From: JAHHLP01 sp041609895
Lineage (GTDB): Bacteria; Bacteroidota; Rhodothermia; Rhodothermales; JABDKH01
NCBI GenBank assembly: GCA_041609895.1
Contig: JBFIPX010000230.1
Location: forward strand, 1-5,158
Direction: 5' to 3'
DNA length: 5,158 nucleotides
Made by a program: the position numbers and the translations under genes. This document shows positions 1-5,158 of the stretch, one piece after another. Each line of letters starts with the position of its first letter. Within the stretch, counting starts at the first letter, position 1. Under the pieces are notes generated by a model. That model was given only the letters and a program-made list of their open reading frames with translations. It ran no database searches and was not told the origin of the DNA.

Positions 1-1041
1 GATCTGGACGATGATCGACTGGCGACCTGGTGCTACCACAATCGCGACGAGGTGGTGATTCAGGACTATCCTGCGGAGCACCAAAAGTATTTGCAGGCGG
101 ATCAGCCGCCTGTTTCGGGAGACACTCCCGAATCGGTTCTTTACATGCCACTAACGCATAAAGACCGGGTTATCGGCGTCATTTCGGCTCAGAGTTTCAC
201 GAAGAACGCCTACTCGGACTACCACATCAACATTCTGCGCAACCTGGCTACCTACACGGCGATCGCGCTCGACAATGCGGAGGCGTACCAGCGACTAAAC
301 AAAACGCTGGAGGATCTCCAGGCAGCGCAGACACGCCTGGTTCAGTCGGAGAAGATGGCGTCGCTGGGACAGCTCACCGCCGGCATCGCGCACGAGATCA
401 AGAACCCGCTCAACTTCGTCAACAACTTTGCGGCGGTATCTGCCGAGCTTACCGAAGAACTTGTGGAGGAGATCGATAAGAACATGGATAAGCAGCTAGC
501 GGAAGTGGCCGAGGAGCTGCGCGAGATACTCTCGGACCTGAAGATCAATGCGGAGATGATCAACGAGCACGGAAAACGGGCTGACGGGATCGTCAGGAGC
601 ATGCTGCAGCATTCGCGGGGCGACTCCGGCGAGCGGACAGCGACCGACGTGAACGCACTGCTGGAGGAGTATGTCAACCTTGCCTACCACGGCATGCGTG
701 CGGCGGATCCGGATTTCAACTCGTCGATCGAAAAGGATTACGATGAGGCGGCGGGCGAGGTAACCATGGTTCCCCAGGACATCGGTCGGGTCCTCATCAA
801 CCTGCTCAACAATGCTTTCTATGCCGTCAACGAGCGGGCGAAGGGCGCTCAAGACGGCTACGCACCGACAGTGTCGGTGCACACGAAACGGACCACGGAC
901 GGTGTCGAGATTGGAGTACGGGACAATGGCACGGGCATTCCGGATTCGGTGAAGGCGAAAATTTTCGAACCGTTCTATACGACGAAGCCGACCGGTTCAG
1001 GAACTGGCCTGGGTCTCTCGATGAGTTACGACATCATCTAA
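1..1041 (+). CDS. GAF-domain sensor histidine kinase, 5' partial, with premature stop
   Basis: The frame is open from base 1, so the true start lies upstream; the GTG codons near base 52 are internal. The visible part is 346 residues. Residues 1 to about 92 look like the end of a GAF sensor domain (VLYMPL, DRVIGVISAQ, then a helix ending AIALDNAEAY). A coiled-coil linker (about 95-119) leads to the H-box GIAHEIKNPLNF, with the phospho-accepting His at 131 (bases 391-393). The dimerisation hairpin is long, with its second helix around GKRADGIVRSMLQHSRG (191-207). The ATPase domain shows the N-box (NLLNNAFYAV, from N267), the G1 box DNGTGIP (308-314), the F-box KIFEPFYTTKP (320-330) and the G2 box GSGTGLGLS (332-340). 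No membrane segment is visible, so it is probably cytosolic. TAA at 1039-1041 interrupts the family's usual ending just after SYDII, and the lost C-terminal strands are still encoded downstream. Autokinase activity of the truncated form is doubtful. Its natural partners are the receivers that follow. Confidence 0.9.
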   Translation, partial: DLDDDRLATWCYHNRDEVVIQDYPAEHQKYLQADQPPVSGDTPESVLYMPLTHKDRVIGVISAQSFTKNAYSDYHINILRNLATYTAIALDNAEAYQRLNKTLEDLQAAQTRLVQSEKMASLGQLTAGIAHEIKNPLNFVNNFAAVSAELTEELVEEIDKNMDKQLAEVAEELREILSDLKINAEMINEHGKRADGIVRSMLQHSRGDSGERTATDVNALLEEYVNLAYHGMRAADPDFNSSIEKDYDEAAGEVTMVPQDIGRVLINLLNNAFYAVNERAKGAQDGYAPTVSVHTKRTTDGVEIGVRDNGTGIPDSVKAKIFEPFYTTKPTGSGTGLGLSMSYDII

Positions 1042-1119
1042 AAGGGTCACGGCGGTGACCTGAAAGTCGAGAGCAAGCCCGGAGAGTTCACTCAGTTTGT
1101 AATTACATTGCCCCAATGA
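1042..1119 (+). other. Orphaned C-terminal coding segment of the histidine kinase
   Basis: Directly after the TAA the same frame stays open for 25 codons and ends at TGA 1117-1119. It encodes KGHGGDLKVES followed by KPGEFTQFVITLPQ, which is the standard ending of a histidine kinase ATPase domain (the GHGG turn, the VES strand, then a final hydrophobic strand ending in LP). The segment has no start codon of its own and no ribosome binding site, so it is best read as the 3' end of the upstream gene separated by one nonsense codon. The full-length ancestral gene would end 24 nt before the next start, which is normal operon spacing. Confidence 0.85.
1045..1060 (+). other. Small perfect hairpin just after the premature stop
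   Basis: GGTCAC (1045-1050) and GTGACC (1055-1060) are perfect inverted copies around a GGCG loop, starting 3 nt after the in-frame TAA. No T-run follows, so it is not an intrinsic terminator. The bases also encode the conserved GHGGD residues of the kinase, which is the simplest reason for them. A role in readthrough or mRNA stability is speculative. Confidence 0.35.
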
Positions 1120-1143
1120 TCTCGACCACTACTCAATAGGCAT

Positions 1144-1524
1144 ATGATCACACCCGTCGAAGTTCTAGTTGTTGACGATGAGGAGGATGTAACCTGGCTT
1201 TTCAAACAGCGCTTTCGCCGCGAGATTAAGGCCGGTCGGATCAACATGCATTTCGCGCATTCGGGTCAGAGGGCCCTGGATTACCTCCGGCAGGGCGGAG
1301 CGGCATCGATAGTGTTCGTGCTTTCCGACATCAATATGCCCGGAATGACCGGATTGGAAATGCTCAAGACGATCAAGGAGGAATTTGCTGATCTTTCAGT
1401 ACACATGATCACGGCATACAGCGACGATAAGAATTTCAGAACGGCCATGGAGTTCGGCGCCGATGGGTTCTTGAACAAGCCAGTCGATTTCGACGAACTA
1501 AGGCGCGAGGTTCTGGGCTTGTAA
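1144..1524 (+). CDS. Stand-alone receiver-domain response regulator
   Basis: This 126-residue protein is a single CheY-like receiver with no output domain. Visible hallmarks are the acidic pocket VVDDEED (D11, D12), the phospho-acceptor D62 in LSDINMPGM, the switch Thr T90 in MITAY, and K112 in NKPVDF, so all residues needed for phosphotransfer are present. The protein ends immediately after the receiver fold. It should accept phosphate from the upstream kinase and act through protein contact, as a shuttle or as a phosphate sink. The ATG at 1144 is the only plausible start, because the frame is closed upstream by the kinase TGA and has no other start codon. Only a weak AGG (1138-1140) precedes it, so translation may rely on coupling to the kinase; the premature kinase stop 102 nt upstream could therefore lower its expression. 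Its sequence is clearly related to the receiver of the next gene. Confidence 0.9.
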   Translation: MITPVEVLVVDDEEDVTWLFKQRFRREIKAGRINMHFAHSGQRALDYLRQGGAASIVFVLSDINMPGMTGLEMLKTIKEEFADLSVHMITAYSDDKNFRTAMEFGADGFLNKPVDFDELRREVLGL

Positions 1525-1556
1525 GGCACTCGCCGAGAATTCTGAGTATCAGAGAT

Positions 1557-2780
1557 ATGGAACCAGCAATATCAAAGCGTGATCGCGACACAGATCCTGG
1601 CGCGCAGGCTCCAGATGGCGACTCGATCGACCTGACCAAGATACTCGTGGTCGACGACGAACCGGCCCTTGAGCCGCTCGTCCGCCAGCGTTTCAGAAAA
1701 AAGATCCGCGCGAAGGAGTGGACCTTCGAGTTCGCTCACGACGGCAAGGAGGCGCTCCAACAGCTCGAGGCGCACCCAGATATCGAGTTGGTGCTGACCG
1801 ACATCAACATGCCCGGTATGGACGGGCTGACCCTCCTGAACCATCTTGGTGAGTTAGACAGACTTCTGCGATCCGTTGTTGTCTCCGCATACGGCGACAT
1901 GCAGAACATCCGGACGGCGATGAATCGAGGGGCGTTCGACTTCGTGACGAAGCCGGTTGACTTTGAGGATCTGGAGACCACAATCTACAAGGGTCTTCGC
2001 GAACTAAAGGTGTTTCGGGAAGCGACAGAGGCGCAGTCTCGGCTTTCGTCGCTTCAGAATGAGTTAGACGTAGCCAAGCGAATACAGGAAGCAGCCCTCC
2101 CGGACATTATCCCGGACCGCCCGGAATTTGACATCTATGCTTCGATGATACCGGCCCGCGACGTAGGCGGAGACCTGTACGATTTCTTTCTGATTGACGA
2201 GAATCGTCTCGGGTTTGTGGTCGGTGACGTATCCGGAAAGGGCCTGTCGGCGGCCATGCTCATGTCCGTAAGTCGTTCCCTCCTGAAAGCGCTCGCTGTC
2301 AAGGGCGCAGAGCCAAGAGATTGCCTTGCGGACCTCAATCGCCTTCTCTATCCGGACACGCTGCCGGAAATGTTTGTCACGATGTTCTATGGTGTTCTGG
2401 ATGTCCGCTCCGGCGTCGTGACGTACTGCAACGCGGGACATAATCCACCGTTTGTTGTGAAAGCAGATAAAGAAGTCAGTTTTCTGGATCGTACGGAAAG
2501 CATCGCGATCTGCCTTCTGGGGGACTTCGCGTACAAGCAGAAGGAAGTATCGCTTGGCCGGGATGACACGCTGTTCGTCTACACCGATGGTGTGACAGAA
2601 GCCATGAATCCCGCTGGGGAGGAGTACCTCGAGGAGCAATTGCAGGAGCTCCTACAGGGAGCGACGTACGACTCATCAGAGGCGCTTGTAAATGCGGTTG
2701 TCGAGAGTGTTGTTACACATGCGGCCGGCGCAAGTCAATCCGACGACATCACGGCGCTGTCTCTTCGGTACATTGGCTGA
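1557..2780 (+). CDS. Response regulator with SpoIIE/RsbU-type PP2C phosphatase output
   Basis: The 407-residue protein has a charged 26-residue leader, then a receiver (about 27-147) with D33/D34, phospho-acceptor D82 in LTDINMPGM, S110 at the switch position and K132 in TKPVDF. A helical linker (about 148-182, ending AKRIQEAALP) resembles the coiled coil that regulates RsbU-type phosphatases. The PP2C domain follows: RDVGGDLYDF (D206), GDVSGKG (D224), NAGHNPP (292-298), YTDGVTEA (D344) and QSDDITAL (D396/D397), giving the usual set of metal-binding aspartates. Such proteins dephosphorylate Ser/Thr-phosphorylated anti-sigma antagonists in partner-switching circuits. The target here is unknown, since no STAS or anti-sigma gene lies in the window. 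Phosphorylation of D82 probably switches phosphatase activity. The ATG at 1557 is used because no other good start precedes the receiver; its ribosome binding site is poor. The stop overlaps the next start. Confidence 0.93.
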   Translation: MEPAISKRDRDTDPGAQAPDGDSIDLTKILVVDDEPALEPLVRQRFRKKIRAKEWTFEFAHDGKEALQQLEAHPDIELVLTDINMPGMDGLTLLNHLGELDRLLRSVVVSAYGDMQNIRTAMNRGAFDFVTKPVDFEDLETTIYKGLRELKVFREATEAQSRLSSLQNELDVAKRIQEAALPDIIPDRPEFDIYASMIPARDVGGDLYDFFLIDENRLGFVVGDVSGKGLSAAMLMSVSRSLLKALAVKGAEPRDCLADLNRLLYPDTLPEMFVTMFYGVLDVRSGVVTYCNAGHNPPFVVKADKEVSFLDRTESIAICLLGDFAYKQKEVSLGRDDTLFVYTDGVTEAMNPAGEEYLEEQLQELLQGATYDSSEALVNAVVESVVTHAAGASQSDDITALSLRYIG

Positions 2781-2782
2781 TG
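2778..2782 (+). promoter_or_regulatory. TGATG stop/start overlap (translational coupling)
   Basis: The phosphatase stop TGA (2778-2780) shares its last base with the ATG (2780-2782) of the cyclase lipoprotein gene. No Shine-Dalgarno sequence is visible just upstream, so reinitiation by terminating ribosomes is the likely way the second gene is translated. A second ATG follows directly at 2783 and would shorten the protein by one residue only. Confidence 0.6.
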
Positions 2783-3616
2783 ATGGTTGCTTGTCCTGTC
2801 AATCGTCACGTCGCAGTCTGCGCGGCAATCGCCGCCGTACTCGTCCTGGCGGGCTGTCGTTATCGTTCCGCTGATCTCGACAAAGCACTCGGGGGTGCCG
2901 AGTTCGTCGATCTGACGCACTCCTTTGACTCTACTACCGTCTACTGGCCAACTGAAGAAGGCTTTGTTTTCGAGCGGGGCTTCGCTGGGTACACCGATAA
3001 AGGCTTCTACTACGCAGCGAACTCCTTCCGGGCCGCGGAGCATGGCGGTACACACCTAGACGCGCCTGTTCACTTTGCCGAGGGCAAACAGTCGGCCGAC
3101 GAGATTCCCCTTGCCAATCTGATCGGTCCTGCGGCGGTGGTGAATGTTTCCGCACAGGTTGCGGCCGATCCTGACTATCAAATAAGTCAGGACGATCTGC
3201 TGCGATGGGAATCAGAGTACGGTCGACTTCCGGCTGGCGTCATTCTGCTATTCAATACCGGTTACTCGAGATTCTGGCCAGATCGGTCGAAATACATGGG
3301 TACATCCGACCGGGGAGCCGACGCGGTCGCGCAGCTGCACTTTCCGGGTTTGGATCCGTCCGCGGCTGCTTGGCTGATAGCCAATCGGCACGTGCACGCC
3401 GTCGGCATCGATACGCCGAGCATCGACTACGGACAGTCCACCGAGTTTGAATCGCATCAGGTACTGTTCGAAGCTAACATTCCCGCATTCGAGAATGTGG
3501 CCAATGTCGGCGGGCTCCCGGCAACCGGTGCATGGGTCTTTGCTCTGCCGATGAAAATCGCCGGCGGCAGCGGCGGTCCGCTACGAGTCATCGGCGTCAT
3601 TCCTGCAGCCCGCTAG
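2780..3616 (+). CDS. Cyclase-family (kynurenine-formamidase-like) metal-dependent hydrolase, lipoprotein
   Basis: The 278-residue protein starts with a lipoprotein signal: R9/H10, a hydrophobic stretch (11-24) and the lipobox LAGC with the lipidated Cys at 26. It should therefore be exported and membrane-anchored. The mature part is a cyclase-family fold. VDLTHSFDSTTVYWP (43-57) is the typical first strand and loop. HGGTHLDAPVHF (88-99) is the family signature, giving H88, H92 and D94 as metal ligands and H98 as a probable catalytic base. H226 and E238 (SHQVLFEANIPAFENV) supply the remaining expected ligands, and AVGIDTPSIDYG (207-218) matches the conserved core. Family members hydrolyse amide or lactone-like bonds, for example N-formylkynurenine in KynB, or isatin. 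The substrate here cannot be named, and no tryptophan-degradation genes are nearby. The gene is coupled to the phosphatase gene by TGATG, which suggests co-expression with the signalling module. Confidence 0.88.
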   Translation: MMVACPVNRHVAVCAAIAAVLVLAGCRYRSADLDKALGGAEFVDLTHSFDSTTVYWPTEEGFVFERGFAGYTDKGFYYAANSFRAAEHGGTHLDAPVHFAEGKQSADEIPLANLIGPAAVVNVSAQVAADPDYQISQDDLLRWESEYGRLPAGVILLFNTGYSRFWPDRSKYMGTSDRGADAVAQLHFPGLDPSAAAWLIANRHVHAVGIDTPSIDYGQSTEFESHQVLFEANIPAFENVANVGGLPATGAWVFALPMKIAGGSGGPLRVIGVIPAAR

Positions 3617-3633
3617 AGTCGCGCTGCTAGGTC

Positions 3634-3656
3634 CGCCGAATGGTTCCATTCCGGCG
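3634..3656. terminator. Imperfect hairpin between convergent genes, possible bidirectional terminator
   Basis: CGCCGAATGG (3634-3643) pairs with CCATTCCGGCG (3646-3656) apart from one bulged C (3651), leaving a tight loop centred on TT. It sits 18 nt after the cyclase stop and 45 nt beyond the mscS-family stop, which is where convergent transcripts should end. There is no proper T-run on either side, so intrinsic termination is uncertain. Nothing else is recognisable in the 84-nt spacer (3617-3700). Confidence 0.4.
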
Positions 3657-3700
3657 ATTGTAAGCCCGTTTCAATTTCGCACCGTGCGTGACAAGGCTTC

Positions 3701-4747
3701 CTACGCTTCAGCCGGCGGAGGCCGTCGCGAGGGTGGCTGCATCAAGGGCATCTCCTCAAACGCCTTCGCCTCGTCAATGAAGAGCTGCAAATGCGGGAAC
3801 GGAATCTCGATGTCGGCTTCTCGTAACGCCTCGCGGATCTTCTCGATGTACCGCATCCGCACCCTCGTTTCCTTACGTGCATCCTTGAGAAATACACGCA
3901 GCTGCATGTCAATGCTCGAATCATTCAGCTTAGTCACCACAACCTCAGGTGCAAACTCGGGATGCAGGTCGTCGTCGCCCTCGGTCAAGGGAAGCACGAC
4001 CTCACGCGCTTGCTGAGGAAACTCCTTGTACGCGATGCCGAACTCGATGTCAACGCGGACCACACCCAGCATGGTGAAGTTGATCACTTTTTGGTTCACC
4101 ATGTGCACGTTTGGTAGCACCATAATTTGGTTGTTAAGAGTCTTCACGCGGGTTGATCGCAACGTCAGGTCTTCGACGACTCCATATGTACCCTCAACCT
4201 GGATCACGTCGCCGATCGCGAACGGTTTGTCGAGCAGGATCGTCACGCCAGATATGAAGTTCTCCAGGGTATCCTTAGCCGCAAAACCGACGGCGATTCC
4301 AGCGATACTCAGGCCGGCCAGCAATGCCGTGACGTTTACGCCGAACTGAGCAAGAACCATGATCGCGATGAAGACCGTCGCGACGATTCTATACGTCTTC
4401 ATCAGTAGCGACTCGAGACCGAGGTCCACGCGCTTGCTCCGCCGAAGGAAGCGCCTCAGCACCGATCCAAAAGCACGGTACGCGATGTAGAACAGTAGAA
4501 ATACAAATAGGGCGCCGATGAGATTTGGTGCGAAGCCGGCGGTCGATTCGGTGATCGAAGACAGGACCTTGTTCCAGAATTCCGAGAACTGGCCGGTAGC
4601 GAGAAGCTCGCCCGCCTCCGTAATCCCCCTGCTGATGGATCCGATCGCGTCTACACTATCCGATGGGGTAGAGGCGACCGAATCGACAACCGTTGTGTCA
4701 GCAGGAAGAGTGTCCTGAGTCTGGGTGGCTGGAAGACTTTCTTGCAT
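3701..4747 (-). CDS. MscS-family small-conductance mechanosensitive ion channel
   Basis: This 348-residue inner-membrane channel would open under membrane tension to release solutes during hypo-osmotic shock. An N-terminal stretch rich in Thr, Ser and Asp (about 1-39), with no Lys or Arg, is predicted to be periplasmic. Membrane helices follow at about 76-90, 121-135 and 142-172; the last is the pore-lining helix with GIAVGFAAKDTLENF (150-164), then LDKPFAIGDVI (172-182). The cytosolic beta domain contains GVVEDLTLRSTRVKT and IMVLPN (208-213), and the C-terminal alpha/beta domain includes IEIPFPH (313-319). The tail is proline-rich. Length and layout fit a three-helix MscS protein. ATG at 4747-4745 is chosen because AGAGGA (4760-4755) lies 7 nt before it. 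ATG 4753 abuts that sequence too closely, and TTG 4780 would place it inside the gene. It follows folD by 36 nt on the same strand, so they are probably co-transcribed. Confidence 0.93.
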   Translation of the reverse strand: MQESLPATQTQDTLPADTTVVDSVASTPSDSVDAIGSISRGITEAGELLATGQFSEFWNKVLSSITESTAGFAPNLIGALFVFLLFYIAYRAFGSVLRRFLRRSKRVDLGLESLLMKTYRIVATVFIAIMVLAQFGVNVTALLAGLSIAGIAVGFAAKDTLENFISGVTILLDKPFAIGDVIQVEGTYGVVEDLTLRSTRVKTLNNQIMVLPNVHMVNQKVINFTMLGVVRVDIEFGIAYKEFPQQAREVVLPLTEGDDDLHPEFAPEVVVTKLNDSSIDMQLRVFLKDARKETRVRMRYIEKIREALREADIEIPFPHLQLFIDEAKAFEEMPLMQPPSRRPPPAEA

Positions 4748-4754
4748 GGACATT

Positions 4755-4760
4755 TCCTCT
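4755..4760 (-). promoter_or_regulatory. Shine-Dalgarno site that decides the mscS-family start
   Basis: Read on the minus strand this is AGAGGA, followed by 7 nt and then ATG at 4747-4745. It is the clearest ribosome binding site in the window and supports the start two codons inside the nearer ATG at 4753. Confidence 0.6.
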
Positions 4761-4783
4761 GCGAGTGCGCCGCAAATCAACCC

Positions 4784-5158
4784 TTATACAAGTGATGCCG
4801 CGTTCATTTTTGCGGCGCGGAGCGTGTTCATCAACAGCATCGCAATCGTCATCGGTCCAACGCCCCCGGGCACCGGAGTGATGTAAGACGCTTTTTGCAC
4901 CGCAGCCTGGTAGTCGACGTCACCAACGAGGCGGTAGCCCCGTGGCCGCGTCGCGTCCTCAACACGATTGATGCCTACGTCGATGACCACCGCACCTTCC
5001 TTGACCATGTCGCCAGTGACAAAGTTTGCACGGCCTATTGCCGCGATCAAGATATCCGCCTCAGCCGCGATTCGATCGATGTCGCGGGTTCGGCTGTGAC
5101 ACACCGTTACAGTTGCATCAACGCCTTTCTGAAGCAGCATGTTGACCATCGGCTTGCC
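4784..5158 (-). CDS. folD: FolD bifunctional methylene-THF dehydrogenase/cyclohydrolase, C-terminal part
   Basis: The frame runs off the right edge, so only the last 124 residues are present out of a usual length near 290; the Met at 5149 is internal, preceded by Gly-Lys-Pro of the family's VGKPM motif. FolD oxidises 5,10-methylene-tetrahydrofolate with NADP+ and hydrolyses the methenyl product to 10-formyl-tetrahydrofolate, supplying one-carbon units in the cytosol. The visible part is the NADP-binding Rossmann domain: ATVTVCHSRT (15-24), ADILIAAIGR (34-43), VIDVGINR (58-65), VGDVDY (78-83) and the signature PVPGGVGPMT (95-104), ending with TAA at the expected family C-terminus. The catalytic Tyr and Lys of the N-terminal domain lie outside the window. 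Any promoter is upstream, beyond the edge. The gene probably shares a transcript with the downstream MscS-family channel gene; no functional link between them is implied. Confidence 0.96.
   Translation of the reverse strand, partial: GKPMVNMLLQKGVDATVTVCHSRTRDIDRIAAEADILIAAIGRANFVTGDMVKEGAVVIDVGINRVEDATRPRGYRLVGDVDYQAAVQKASYITPVPGGVGPMTIAMLLMNTLRAAKMNAASLV

Noticed and set aside
52..54. GTG at 52 as the start of the histidine kinase
   Set aside because: The frame is open to base 1 with GAF-like sequence before it, and no ribosome site precedes the GTG. The gene simply enters from the left edge.
496..882. Reverse open frames opposite the histidine kinase
   Set aside because: They are antisense shadows of a clear HisKA/ATPase coding region in GC-rich sequence, with no domain signature.
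1039..1041. TAA read as a sense codon under an alternative genetic code
   Set aside because: TAA is the natural terminator of the solo receiver (1522-1524) and of folD (4784-4786), both at the expected family C-termini, so TAA is a true stop in this genome.
1042..1143. Promoter for the receiver genes in the region after the kinase stop
   Set aside because: Most of it is residual kinase coding sequence. No convincing -35/-10 or Bacteroidota-type -33/-7 pair could be seen.
2064..2639. Reverse open frame of about 190 codons opposite the PP2C domain
   Set aside because: The forward strand encodes a full set of PP2C motifs here, while the reverse product has no recognisable domain or ribosome binding site.
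3684..4016. Forward open frame of about 110 codons opposite the MscS-family gene
   Set aside because: Its product is a Ser/Arg-rich sequence resembling no known family, and it lies antisense to the well-conserved cytosolic domain of the channel. It is a shadow frame.
4748..4780. TTG start at 4780 for the MscS-family gene
   Set aside because: It would add 11 residues and place the only good Shine-Dalgarno sequence inside the gene. TTG is a rarer start, and nothing resembling a ribosome site precedes it.

Overview
The window is a 5.2 kb stretch of ordinary bacterial chromosome with moderately high GC. It carries two convergent gene blocks and has a partial gene at each edge. The lineage cannot be proven from the sequence. 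The style of the long-DHp GAF histidine kinase, the paired receiver proteins, the weak Shine-Dalgarno signals on most forward genes and the lipoprotein cyclase would suit the Bacteroidota/Rhodothermota/Balneolota group. That placement is an inference with low confidence. No RNA genes, CRISPR arrays, insertion sequences or phage genes were seen.

Forward block (1-3616). It opens with the 3' part of a cytosolic GAF-domain histidine kinase. Next come a stand-alone receiver protein, a receiver-SpoIIE/PP2C phosphatase fusion, and a lipoprotein of the cyclase (kynurenine-formamidase-like) metal-hydrolase family. Gaps are short (24 nt from the family-expected kinase end, then 32 nt), and the phosphatase stop overlaps the cyclase start as TGATG, so the block reads as one operon. 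The likely signal path is: ligand or redox cue at the GAF domain, kinase, one or both receivers, PP2C phosphatase. The phosphatase would then act on a Ser/Thr-phosphorylated partner-switch protein (an anti-sigma antagonist) that is not encoded here. The main anomaly is an in-frame TAA at 1039-1041, directly after the kinase G2 box. The remaining 25 codons of the ATPase domain continue in the same frame to a TGA at 1117-1119, so the kinase looks recently truncated by a single substitution, or the base is a sequencing error.

Reverse block (3701-5158). It holds the C-terminal half of folD (methylene-THF dehydrogenase/cyclohydrolase, running off the right edge) followed 36 nt later by an MscS-family mechanosensitive channel. 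The best-supported channel start is an ATG at 4747 preceded by a well-spaced AGAGGA. The two blocks converge on an 84-nt spacer that contains an imperfect hairpin.

No wholly new system is evident. The points worth a second look are the broken kinase, the doubled receiver module and the translationally coupled lipoprotein hydrolase.
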